DNA from: Candidatus Kryptoniota bacterium
GTDB lineage: Bacteria; Bacteroidota; Ignavibacteria; Kryptoniales; JAKASW01
Length of the DNA stretch: 64,000 bases
Direction of reading: 5' to 3'
Assembly: GCA_024641705.1 (NCBI GenBank)
Contig: JAHECO010000001.1
Location: 343,634-407,633, forward strand
Shown one piece after another: positions 52,059-61,678 of the stretch. A program made the translations under genes and the position numbers. How positions within the stretch are numbered: the first letter of the stretch is position 1; every line of letters begins with the position of its first letter. The notes beneath the pieces were generated by a model that saw nothing but the letters and a program-made list of their open reading frames with translations, made no database searches and was not told the DNA's origin.

Positions 52059-55000
52059 ATGCAAAGAAATTCAAACGCCGAAAGGTACTTTCCTTTCACT
52101 CCTGAGTTGTCCCGAGTCGGTCTTTTCATATTCCTCGTTGCGGGGATCCTAGCCTTGTCTGCCCGCGCCCGCGCAGGCTGGATGTCGAGATCGGGAGTCA
52201 ACAGGGTCAGTCGAGAGCTGACAAACGGGCGGCGCCCGTCCAAGTTCGATTCCCCCTTCAACGCTCAAAAAGCCAGCCAGACTGTAAAGCAGTCTGCGGC
52301 ACCCGCTCTTGCCGGTGGGGCACCAACTGGCTCGTTTACAACATCGGGGTCGAATTTCTGGAACGCCTCGAATGGTCCATCCGGCGGCACAATAAATACT
52401 TTTGCAGTAAACAAGAAGGGTCAGGTCTTTGCGGGTACCGTGGGAGGTGGCGTTTATCTATCGACCGACAACGGCAACAGCTGGTCTCAGACCGGTCTCA
52501 ACGGAAACACCGTGAATTCCCTCGTGATAAATTCGTTCGGCTACGTTTTTGCCGCGACCGACTCGGGCTTATACCTGTCCACAGACAACGGCACCACTTG
52601 GACATACAATAATTATTTCTATAACGACCATGAAAATGCCCTGGCAATAGACCAGACCGGCGGCATATTCATCGGCGATGGCAACGGCATAAATCTGTCC
52701 ACCGATAACGGTACTACCTGGTATCAGCAGCTGAGTGGTACGAGTGTTTATTCGTTTGCGGTAAATTCCACGGGAATGCTTATAGCCGGGACGAATTCCG
52801 GTGTTTATACGAGCCCAGGAGGTTTTGGCACATGGAACCAAGTGGGGATGGGAGGCGTGTCTGTCCCTGCTGTCGCCTTTGACTCATCCGGAGATATACT
52901 CGCCGGAACTGACGGGCAGGGGCTCTATTCTTCGACTGATAATGGATCGACCTGGAACCAGGCAGCTTTTGCAAACGGGTATGTGTACAGTCTGGGAGTC
53001 AGCCAGACCGGCTCGATCTTTGCCGGGACCGATTCGGGCGGAGTATTCGTCTCCAACGACACTGCGGCCACCTGGACACCGACAGGTCTATCTTCAATGC
53101 ATGTCTATTCTTTTGGATTTGTCTCGTCCGGAGAAATGTTCGTGGGAACATGGGGACATGGGATACTGTCGACGTTTGACGGGGGAAACAGTTGGAATTT
53201 CAATAACGTAGGTCTGAACGCAAGTTATGTCTATTCCATGGTCAGGAATTCCTCAGGTGATTTGTTCGTAGGCACGTACGGAGGAGGGGTGTACATGTCC
53301 ACGGATGATGGAGGGACCTGGAACCCGGCCGGTGCGATCGCCTCTTCAGTCCGGGCGTTAGCCCTCGCTCCCTCAGGATACATCTTTGCCGGTACAGATT
53401 ACGGCTGCTTTTATTCCACCGACAACGGAGCGAACTGGCTCCAGACGAGCCTTGTCGACAGCGTCGTGTACTCGCTCACGGTTGATCCTTCAGGCAGGAT
53501 ATTGGCCGGGACCGGCGACGGACTGTACGTGACATCCAACAACGGCGGAACGTGGACACAATCCGGCATATCGGGTTCAGAAGTCTATTCTACAGTTGTC
53601 GCGCCTTCCGGCTGGATCTTTGCGGGGACAAACCATGGCATTTACTTGTCCTCGGACAATGGGAGCAGCTGGAACCAGAACTCCTATTTCCAATACGTTT
53701 CAGTCCATTCACTGGCCGTAGATTTTTCGGGCAAGATATATGCGGGCGAAAGCGGAAGTGTCTATGCGTCGATCGATAGCGGAGCAAGCTGGCCGCTCAT
53801 GACCTCCTTCTATGCCGGCAATTACAATATCCTTTCTCTGGCGTTCGATTCCGGTGGCTACCTATATGCCGGCACCGGCGGCGGTGGAGGTGTCTACATC
53901 TCCTCAGACGATGGCACGACCTGGGCACAAGAGAATCAAGGGCTGAAGAACACCACTGCCACTGCTTTCACTTTTGATGCGTCAGGATATGTCTACGTTG
54001 CTACGGGAGGCGGCGGTGTGCTCCGATCGGCAACACCCATTGTAAATGTCCTTCCTCCGCCGGAGCCGTTCCTGACCAGCCCCGGCTCCGGAGCCGCGGG
54101 CATCCCGTCGAGCGTAACTCTGGAATGGAGGCCGGTTTTCGGTGCAAGCAGCTACCGGGTTCAGATTTCCGATGATCCCTCCTTCGCATCCATCTTTCTG
54201 GATCAATCCAACATTACGACCGCGTCGGACGGCGTGAGCGGCCTGACGCCCGGTACGATTTATTACTGGCGAGTGGCTGCCACGAGTCCTGTGGGGACGG
54301 GTGCCTGGTCGAGAGTGAGAACATTCTCGACTGCGGCGGATCAGACATTCTGGACTGCGACCGGCGGTCCTCCCGGCGGGTCCGTGAACGGTCTGGCTGT
54401 CGCGAGATCGAGCGGCTACATTTGCGCGGCTACTGACGGCGGCATTTACCGTTCTACCGACGACGGAGGGACGTGGGATCGCGTCTATAACACCGAATCG
54501 TTTCACGCGGTTGCTGCGGGGTCCGGCTCGTATGTCTTTGCCGGAACTTCCGACGGCGTCTACATGTCGACTGACGCCGGCCTGACATGGAGCAGTACCA
54601 CGAACTCGAGCAATACGATCTCCCTTGCCGTCACCAGTACAGGAACAATTCTTGCCGGAACGTTCAACAACGGCATCCTCGCATCCACGGATAATGGAAC
54701 GAGCTGGAAGCAAATCGCCTACACGAGCGGAGTCGAAGTGTACTCCATCGCGGTAGACTCCTCAGGCTACCTGTACTCCGGGACATACGACTCGACCGCA
54801 CCATACTTGGAAGGGGTCTATCGTTCGACGGACAACGGAGCCACGTGGAACCAAGTGGGCTTGACAAACATCTGGGTGTATTCCCTGGCGGCCACTCCGG
54901 CAGGAAACATTATTGCCGGAACATCCGGGGGCGGGGTCTACGTATCCGCCGACAGTGGCCAGACCTGGACGCAGAAGAATTCGGGCCTGACAAACCTGAA

Positions 55001-58000
55001 CATATATTCGCTCGCGGTTAATTCTTGGGGCGAGATCTTCGCCGGCTCCGGCGGGAGCGGCGTTTTCTCTTCGACGAACGGCGGTGAGACGTGGACCGCA
55101 ACCGGCCCGACAAACAGGACTTTCTGGTCGCTGGCGATGAATCCGACGGGCTACGTATTCACCGGTGCCGACAGCGGCGGCGTCTACAAGTCGACAAATC
55201 CGACGAGTGGAACTGCGCCGGCCGCTCCGATCCTGGCCGCACCCTCCGACGGGTTGATTAATGCTCCAAACAAGATCGAGTTCAAATGGAATCCGTCGCC
55301 GACAGCCCTCACCTACGAAATTCAGGTTTCTACCGACGCCGGGTTCTCGAGCATCTATTTGAGCCGGACAGGGCTGACTACTACATCCCTGTACCTGGAT
55401 ACCCTCTCCAGGCAAACCGAGTATTACTGGAGAGTGAGTGCTACAAACTCGTCCGGAACAAGCGCGTGGTCGAACGTGTGGAATTTCACCACTTCGGCGG
55501 TGGTCCCTCCCACGATAACATCAATTTCTCCGACCTCCGGATCGGCAGGAGAGACCGTTACAATTTACGGCGCGAACTTCAACAGCACGGCTGGCAGTGA
55601 CGCGGTCTTCTTTGGGCCGGTGAGAGCCTCTGTACTCTCGGCATCATCCAGCCAACTGACGGTGACTGTTCCATCGGGTGCAGGGTACTCGCCCGTCTGG
55701 GTGACCGATTTGTCTACCGGGTTGACTACTTATTCCCGCAATTACTTCACCCCAACTTTCACGGGTGGCGGCGCGATTGCCGACAGCAGCTTTGCAAAGC
55801 CAGTCGATTTCCCAACGATCACCGGACCCGGCACCATTAAGCTGGTCGACGTGGATGGCGACGGGAAGCCGGATCTCCTGACGGCGGGAAGCGATACTGT
55901 CTCAGTGCTCCTCAACGAAAGTTCGGTCGGCTCTGTCTCGTTTGGCTCTCCGCTGTATGTATGGACCGGTGCGTATTCCGCAGTGCAAGTTGGAGACCTG
56001 GACGGGGACGGGAAACCGGATATTGTCGTATCATCATCCAGTGGCGGCACAGTGACAATACTACGAAATACCAGTACGGCAGGCGCGGTGACTTTTCAGC
56101 AATCGACAGTGGTTCTCAACGGACCTATCAAGGCCATCGCCGACGTGGACGGAGATGGCAGGCTCGACCTTGTGAACAGCTCCTTGGGCGTATATCGCAA
56201 CACGAGTTCGCCAGGAAATATCTCTTTCAACACCACCGCGATCAGTGCCGGCCAGACGAACGGTAACTTCACGTTGTTCGACATTGACGGGGACGGGAAA
56301 TCCGATATTGTCGCAGCAGTTTCCGGTGGAAAGCTCGCGGTATTCCGGAATACCAGCACGGCCGGCGCGATTTCTTTTTCTTCTGAACAGGATTTTGCGA
56401 CGAGCGTAAACCCGATGCGGCTGGTTGCAGCGGATATGGACGGAGATGGAAAGGTTGATCTTGTCACACTGACCATGGCAAGTATCGGGACCGACACCAT
56501 TTCGATTTATCGCAATACAAGTGCCGTGGGAAGTATTTCATTTGCATCAGGCGTGTCGTACTCTACCGGCGGTGAAATGGCGGGTATTGCCATCGCTGTC
56601 GCAGATTTGAACGGCGACGGCAAGCCGGATGTTGCCTCCTCCGGAAATTACGGAAGTGACGATGTTTATCCCAACACGAGCTCGATCGGGAATGTCAGCC
56701 TGGGTTCGAAGGTAACGTACTACAGCAATTATTACGGAAATCAGGAGGACATCGCGATAGGCGATGTGGACGCCGATGGCAAACCGGATATCGAAGTAAC
56801 TTATTCGGGAGGAAGTGCAATTGAGGTTTACCGCAACGTTATGTCCGGTTCTCAGTCCGGTCTGCCGGCGCCGACATTATCCAGTCCCGCCAACGGATCG
56901 ACTGGAGTCTCCACCAGTCCGTATTTGTCCTGGACCTCAACGGGTGCCCTGTCTTATCATCTTCAGCTGTCCACCGATCCCGCCTTCGGATCGACGGTGG
57001 ATGATATGCCGGCGCTGACCTCTGCATCGAGCTCGATTACTGGCCTCGCCGACGGCATAACTTATTACTGGCGCGTGAACGCGACCTATTCAGGTGGGAC
57101 CAGCGGATGGTCGAGCGTGTGGCACTTCACGACGGCAGGTGCAGGACAGTTGTCGGTGCCGTCCCTCATAGAGCCTTCGAACACGGCAACAAACGTCGCG
57201 ACCAACCCGGTTCTGATGTGGACAGGTTCGTCGGCTGCCACCGGTTACCTGGTTCAGATTTCGGACAATGCCGCCTTTCCCTCTCCTCTTCTCGACGACC
57301 TCAATATCGGCTCCGCATCGGTCGAGATAACCAACCTTTCACAAAACACGACTTATTACTGGCGCGTCCAGGCTTTCAACGATACGGCATCGACCACATG
57401 GTCGAATGTCTGGACCTTCACGACGTTCAGTTATCCTTCCGATATCCCGTTGTCGGTCCAATACAGTCCGCCGTATTCGTTCGATTCGACAGGTTACCAG
57501 ATGTTCGGGTTGCCCGGCAATAATAATTTCCCCATAGCGACTATCATAAGCGGGAGTCAGGGGAGTGATTGGAACGCCTATTACGACAACGGGGCGGATC
57601 AGAACTACTACGTCGAGTATGACGGCTCGTCGACTTTTTCCTTCACACCGGGAGCGGCGTTCTGGATACTCAGCAGGAACTCATTTTCCTTTAACCAAGA
57701 CGTAGCAACAGTCCCGCTGGATACCGGCGACTGCTACGGAATTCAGTTGCACGGTGGATGGAATCTTATTTCCGATCCATTCGAGAAAAGCGTCGCTTGG
57801 CCTGCCGTCCAGGCAATAAACGGGACGAGTCAGCCCTTGTGGTCATTCTCGAACGGATCCTACTCCCAGTCAGCTTCGCTCATACCATATTCCGGATATT
57901 ATTTTTACAACGACGTAGGACTTTCCCAGCTGAGGGTCCCGTACGTCTATTCTCCTGGAATCCCCGGCGCGGCGAAACGCGCGGTTTCGTCCGACAATAC

Positions 58001-58703
58001 TCTCAGTGTCAGGCTCTCGAATGCGAAAGGTGAACTGTCTTCGATATCGGTCGGTTCCAAATCTGCAGGTTCATCCGCTAATTCGAATATCTTTGCGCCG
58101 CCCGAAAACTTCGAGCGGGCTTCTCTGGCTGTGATCGATTCCAGCCTGAATTCCAGCTGGAAGAAACTGGCTCGCGATGTCAGGGACACTATCGGTAACG
58201 GCCAGGAGTTCGATTTCCATGTGGTCAACAAGACAGGGAAAGCGTTGGACTTGAATTTCAACGTCGGGAACGGCCTCGCCTCGTACAAGGTCTATCTCGT
58301 AGACAGAGATTTGCTCAAGTCGTACCATATTGCAGACACTAGCATGGTGGTGATCCCGTCTTACAACAAGCTTAAGAATTATTCGATTCTGATCGGAAGC
58401 AAAAGTTATGTCGACGGCAAACTTGCGGAACTGCTTCCGAAGGGATACCTGCTTTGTCAGAACTACCCGAATCCGTTCAATCCCGTGACGGTCATCCGGT
58501 TTGAAATACCGACGGAGGGGCGCGTATCGCTCGTGGTTTACGATATACTCGGAAGAAAGGTTGAGACTTTGATGGACGCTGATGTAACGCCCGGGTATTA
58601 TGAGGTCCCGTTCGACGGGACGAGGCTCGCGAGCGGAGTCTATTTCTATAGAATTGCCGCCCCCCATTTTCAGCAGGTGAAGAAAATGATGCTGCTCAAG
58701 TGA
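52059..58703 (+). CDS. Giant secreted multi-domain protein with T9SS sorting domain
   Basis: 2,214 residues. A signal segment lies at about 20-39. Two propeller blocks (about 105-658 and 761-1048) carry some 18 Asp-box-like DxGxxW repeats. Fibronectin type III-like domains stand at about 667-760, 1053-1148 and twice within 1604-1790. An IPT/TIG domain is at 1150-1230. Seven FG-GAP/VCBS DxDGDGKPD repeats follow. The end (from about 2127: YPNPFNPVTVIRFEIP...) is the type A T9SS sorting domain. It is likely surface-bound or released and binds polymer or cells. ATG 52059 is preferred to TTG 52032, which lies in the previous gene. Confidence 0.9.
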   Translation: MQRNSNAERYFPFTPELSRVGLFIFLVAGILALSARARAGWMSRSGVNRVSRELTNGRRPSKFDSPFNAQKASQTVKQSAAPALAGGAPTGSFTTSGSNFWNASNGPSGGTINTFAVNKKGQVFAGTVGGGVYLSTDNGNSWSQTGLNGNTVNSLVINSFGYVFAATDSGLYLSTDNGTTWTYNNYFYNDHENALAIDQTGGIFIGDGNGINLSTDNGTTWYQQLSGTSVYSFAVNSTGMLIAGTNSGVYTSPGGFGTWNQVGMGGVSVPAVAFDSSGDILAGTDGQGLYSSTDNGSTWNQAAFANGYVYSLGVSQTGSIFAGTDSGGVFVSNDTAATWTPTGLSSMHVYSFGFVSSGEMFVGTWGHGILSTFDGGNSWNFNNVGLNASYVYSMVRNSSGDLFVGTYGGGVYMSTDDGGTWNPAGAIASSVRALALAPSGYIFAGTDYGCFYSTDNGANWLQTSLVDSVVYSLTVDPSGRILAGTGDGLYVTSNNGGTWTQSGISGSEVYSTVVAPSGWIFAGTNHGIYLSSDNGSSWNQNSYFQYVSVHSLAVDFSGKIYAGESGSVYASIDSGASWPLMTSFYAGNYNILSLAFDSGGYLYAGTGGGGGVYISSDDGTTWAQENQGLKNTTATAFTFDASGYVYVATGGGGVLRSATPIVNVLPPPEPFLTSPGSGAAGIPSSVTLEWRPVFGASSYRVQISDDPSFASIFLDQSNITTASDGVSGLTPGTIYYWRVAATSPVGTGAWSRVRTFSTAADQTFWTATGGPPGGSVNGLAVARSSGYICAATDGGIYRSTDDGGTWDRVYNTESFHAVAAGSGSYVFAGTSDGVYMSTDAGLTWSSTTNSSNTISLAVTSTGTILAGTFNNGILASTDNGTSWKQIAYTSGVEVYSIAVDSSGYLYSGTYDSTAPYLEGVYRSTDNGATWNQVGLTNIWVYSLAATPAGNIIAGTSGGGVYVSADSGQTWTQKNSGLTNLNIYSLAVNSWGEIFAGSGGSGVFSSTNGGETWTATGPTNRTFWSLAMNPTGYVFTGADSGGVYKSTNPTSGTAPAAPILAAPSDGLINAPNKIEFKWNPSPTALTYEIQVSTDAGFSSIYLSRTGLTTTSLYLDTLSRQTEYYWRVSATNSSGTSAWSNVWNFTTSAVVPPTITSISPTSGSAGETVTIYGANFNSTAGSDAVFFGPVRASVLSASSSQLTVTVPSGAGYSPVWVTDLSTGLTTYSRNYFTPTFTGGGAIADSSFAKPVDFPTITGPGTIKLVDVDGDGKPDLLTAGSDTVSVLLNESSVGSVSFGSPLYVWTGAYSAVQVGDLDGDGKPDIVVSSSSGGTVTILRNTSTAGAVTFQQSTVVLNGPIKAIADVDGDGRLDLVNSSLGVYRNTSSPGNISFNTTAISAGQTNGNFTLFDIDGDGKSDIVAAVSGGKLAVFRNTSTAGAISFSSEQDFATSVNPMRLVAADMDGDGKVDLVTLTMASIGTDTISIYRNTSAVGSISFASGVSYSTGGEMAGIAIAVADLNGDGKPDVASSGNYGSDDVYPNTSSIGNVSLGSKVTYYSNYYGNQEDIAIGDVDADGKPDIEVTYSGGSAIEVYRNVMSGSQSGLPAPTLSSPANGSTGVSTSPYLSWTSTGALSYHLQLSTDPAFGSTVDDMPALTSASSSITGLADGITYYWRVNATYSGGTSGWSSVWHFTTAGAGQLSVPSLIEPSNTATNVATNPVLMWTGSSAATGYLVQISDNAAFPSPLLDDLNIGSASVEITNLSQNTTYYWRVQAFNDTASTTWSNVWTFTTFSYPSDIPLSVQYSPPYSFDSTGYQMFGLPGNNNFPIATIISGSQGSDWNAYYDNGADQNYYVEYDGSSTFSFTPGAAFWILSRNSFSFNQDVATVPLDTGDCYGIQLHGGWNLISDPFEKSVAWPAVQAINGTSQPLWSFSNGSYSQSASLIPYSGYYFYNDVGLSQLRVPYVYSPGIPGAAKRAVSSDNTLSVRLSNAKGELSSISVGSKSAGSSANSNIFAPPENFERASLAVIDSSLNSSWKKLARDVRDTIGNGQEFDFHVVNKTGKALDLNFNVGNGLASYKVYLVDRDLLKSYHIADTSMVVIPSYNKLKNYSILIGSKSYVDGKLAELLPKGYLLCQNYPNPFNPVTVIRFEIPTEGRVSLVVYDILGRKVETLMDADVTPGYYEVPFDGTRLASGVYFYRIAAPHFQQVKKMMLLK

Positions 58704-58790
58704 TCTGTATCCACGGCATCGGACGATTGTTCTTGTTATCTTGAATCCAAAGCTGCACGGAATAGAAAACATAAAACAAAGGAGATCACA

Positions 58791-59372
58791 ATGAGGAAGT
58801 GGATGTTGTTTCTGATACCGGTCCTCGGTGCCGCCATCATCGGGTGCGGCGGTTCCAAATCTTTGCAGTCGGCGGGCACCGGCGACATACCCGACTGGTA
58901 CGTTAACCCACCCCAGGATCCGAACTACCTCTTCGCGGCGAACACCCAATCGTCCCAGGATATGCAGCTGGCCATCGACAAGGCGACTGAGGCTGCTCGC
59001 GCGGACATAGGAAGACAGATGCAGGTAAAGATCGAGGGGCTGCAGAAGAGATTCTCAGAAGAAACCGGAACAGGTAACGACGCCCAGTTGCTGCAGATGT
59101 TCACACAGGCGGAGAAGACCGTCGTTTCGACGTCGCTTGAGGGGAGCAGGGTAAAGCAGCAGAAGATAGTGAAGGACGGCAGCCTGTGGCGGGCTTATGT
59201 CCTTGTACAATACCCGATCGGGGCGGCCAACGAGGCTCTGATGCAGCAGATCAAGAACAACAATCAGATGTACACCCGCTTCAGGGCGTCCCAGACGTTC
59301 AAGGAACTCCAGGACGAAGTGGACAAGTACGACAAGTTCAAACAGGAACAGCAACAGGGCCCCGGACACTGA
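58791..59372 (+). CDS. LPP20-family lipoprotein
   Basis: 193 residues with a clear lipobox (AAIIGCGG), then the LPP20 domain (IPDWYVNPPQDPNYLFAANTQSS, helices with DKATEAARADIGRQM, and a WRAYVLVQYPIG strand) and a charged tail. ATG follows AAAGGAG. Lipidation puts it on the outer or inner membrane facing the periplasm. With LpoB at the far end of the cluster, an envelope or murein role is plausible. Confidence 0.85.
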   Translation: MRKWMLFLIPVLGAAIIGCGGSKSLQSAGTGDIPDWYVNPPQDPNYLFAANTQSSQDMQLAIDKATEAARADIGRQMQVKIEGLQKRFSEETGTGNDAQLLQMFTQAEKTVVSTSLEGSRVKQQKIVKDGSLWRAYVLVQYPIGAANEALMQQIKNNNQMYTRFRASQTFKELQDEVDKYDKFKQEQQQGPGH

Positions 59373-59507
59373 TCCGGAAAAAGTGCTGGCTTTTTACTAC
59401 CGCTGTGAAGCGCGCGGCGCGGAGCGTCTGAAAACCTTTGCGTCGTTGCGCACCGGCGGTGTATTTTCTTTTGTTATGGCGCAAAGGAGGCAGCCGCCGG
59501 CCATACC

Positions 59508-61661
59508 ATGATTTCCATGAGAAGATTCTTCATGAGGTCCAGGGCCTTCCATCTCTTCTTCACCGCGGCCGCATCGTGTCTGATCGCGATACTCTTTGCT
59601 GCATCGCAGTTCGGTACGACCGTCGAAAGAGAGACGCTTGACTGGCGGATGAGGGTCGCATCGGGAGCAAGGCACCCGGACAGCTCGGTCGTCATTGCCG
59701 CGATAGACCAGAACAGCCTGGCCTTTTTTCAGAAGAACGGCGTAGCCTGGCCGTGGCCGAGAGAGTTCTACGGAATCTTACTCGATTATCTCCGGGCGGG
59801 GGGTGCGAAGGCCGTGATCTTCGATATGGATTTCTCCCAGAAAGATATGGACAGGCTCAACGTCGACGCAACGGAATCTGACAGTACTTTCGCCTCGGCC
59901 ATAAGACGGAGCGGAAACGTCGTCCTCATCTCCGTTCTCACTAAGAGCGGCGATTCGTCCGCTGGCGCGGTCGATAGGAAGTTCCTGCTCGCGGGCGCGC
60001 CCGGCAGTCTCGATGTACCCGGTTCCAATTCCTGCGTCGCCGCGCTGCCCGAATTCCAGGAAGGAGCGGGACGCATGGGAGCGGCAAACTACATCGTGGA
60101 CGTAGACGGCGTAGCAAGGAGAATTCCGCTTGTGTTCCGTCTCGATAACGGATGCCTTCCTCAGCTGTCTCTGGCCGCATATGCCGTCGGGAACAGTTTG
60201 TCCGCCGCCGAACTTACGAGATTCATTCACACGATACCCGTCGGAGATGGCGGGGACTACCTGATCAACTGGTACGGCAAAGGCGGACCGCAGGGAGTTT
60301 TCAAATATTACTCGATCAGCGCACTGATCATCTCGGCAGTGCAGATGAAACGGGGAATCGCGCCCGAGATCGGACCGGATGTCTTCAGGAACAAGTACGT
60401 AATCGTCGGAGGAAGCGCGATCGGCCTCATGGATTTCGTCTCTACTCCATTCACGTCGCTTGAACCTTTCCCCGGTGCAGAGATCCACGCCACAATATTG
60501 AGCAACCTGCTCCAGCGCGATTATCTAAAGGAGCTTTCTTCGCCGATCTCCATGATGATTGTGCTCCTGTTCTCGCTGATTGCCGCCGGAGTATTCTTCA
60601 GGGTGAAGAGGGCGATGGTGTCTACCGCCGTCGTTATCGGTGCCTGCGGCCTCTATGCGATTGCCGCGTTCCTTTTGATGTCGTCGTCGAGGCTGTGGCT
60701 TCCGCTCGTTAGCCCGGAGATCTCGGCGCTGAGCGCCTTCGCATTCGCAGGGGTTATCAGCTACGTTACGGAGGGGAGACAGCGTAGAGAACTCCGGAAG
60801 CTGATGAACAGGTACCTCAGTCCGGATGTCGTCGACGAGATATCGTCCGACCCCGAGACGGTGGATTTCAAGGGTAAGGAGGTCGAAGCAACGGTCTTCT
60901 TCTCCGACATACGCGATTTCACGTCGGTGTCCGAACGCCTCCAGCCGCGAGAGCTTGTCGAAAACCTGAACGAGTATTTCACACTCGCGACGGAGCTGAT
61001 ATTGAACAACGGTGCGATGCTCGATAAATACATCGGCGATGCCATCATGGCGGTCTTCGGAGCCCCGCTTCCGCGACAGGATCACGCGGCTCTGGCGTGC
61101 CTTACCGCGCTGCGGGTGCAGAGTACACTTTCCGGCTATTATTCGAGACGGGGCGGCGACAAACCCGCGTTCCAGACGAGGATCGGTCTGAACACGGGGA
61201 AGATGGTTATCGGCAACATCGGTTCGACACGAAGGACGGACTATACGGCGATCGGCGACAGCGTCAACCTTGCTTCGAGACTCGAGGGGGCCAATAAGGA
61301 ATTTGGGACGAAGATTATCGTCAGCGAATCGACTTATGATAAGGCACGGAACGTGGTCGAGGCGAGAGAACTCGACCTCGTGCAGGTAAAGGGGAAGGAT
61401 CTCCCCGTGCGAATCTTTGAGCTGATCTGCGAGAAGGGTAATTTGAGCCGTGAGGATGCCGAACTCTATCGGACATTTCACGAAGGTCTGGAACAATACA
61501 GACGGAGGGAATGGAAAAAGGCTGAAAGTCTTTTTCTGGAGGTCTTGAAAAATAGACCCGGTGACGGTCCTTCCGTAACTTACATAGCACGCTGTAAGGC
61601 GCTTTCGGAGTCCGGCGTGCCGGACGATTGGAACGGCGTATACCGTTTCAAAACCAAATGA
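59508..61661 (+). CDS. CHASE2-domain membrane adenylate cyclase (class III)
   Basis: 717 residues: one N-terminal membrane helix, a large periplasmic CHASE2 domain (DWRMRVASGARHPDSSVVIAAID..., ending with the membrane-near VSTPF region), three helices, and a class III cyclase domain (FFSDIRDFTS, LDKYIGDAIMAVFG, RTDYTAIGDSVNLASRLE). Metal Asp residues and the adenine-selecting Lys/Asp pair look intact, so it should make cAMP in response to an external signal. A short TPR-like end follows. Confidence 0.92.
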   Translation: MISMRRFFMRSRAFHLFFTAAASCLIAILFAASQFGTTVERETLDWRMRVASGARHPDSSVVIAAIDQNSLAFFQKNGVAWPWPREFYGILLDYLRAGGAKAVIFDMDFSQKDMDRLNVDATESDSTFASAIRRSGNVVLISVLTKSGDSSAGAVDRKFLLAGAPGSLDVPGSNSCVAALPEFQEGAGRMGAANYIVDVDGVARRIPLVFRLDNGCLPQLSLAAYAVGNSLSAAELTRFIHTIPVGDGGDYLINWYGKGGPQGVFKYYSISALIISAVQMKRGIAPEIGPDVFRNKYVIVGGSAIGLMDFVSTPFTSLEPFPGAEIHATILSNLLQRDYLKELSSPISMMIVLLFSLIAAGVFFRVKRAMVSTAVVIGACGLYAIAAFLLMSSSRLWLPLVSPEISALSAFAFAGVISYVTEGRQRRELRKLMNRYLSPDVVDEISSDPETVDFKGKEVEATVFFSDIRDFTSVSERLQPRELVENLNEYFTLATELILNNGAMLDKYIGDAIMAVFGAPLPRQDHAALACLTALRVQSTLSGYYSRRGGDKPAFQTRIGLNTGKMVIGNIGSTRRTDYTAIGDSVNLASRLEGANKEFGTKIIVSESTYDKARNVVEARELDLVQVKGKDLPVRIFELICEKGNLSREDAELYRTFHEGLEQYRRREWKKAESLFLEVLKNRPGDGPSVTYIARCKALSESGVPDDWNGVYRFKTK

Positions 61662-61678
61662 ACATCGAAAGGAGACGT

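Noticed and set aside
52230..52260. tRNA-like GTTCGATTCCC sequence
   Set aside because: Inside the coding frame of the giant protein and no cloverleaf can be drawn around it.
52420..55200. Regularly spaced repeats that could suggest a CRISPR array
   Set aside because: The repeats are degenerate codons of Asp-box blades in an open frame, with varying sequence and spacing.
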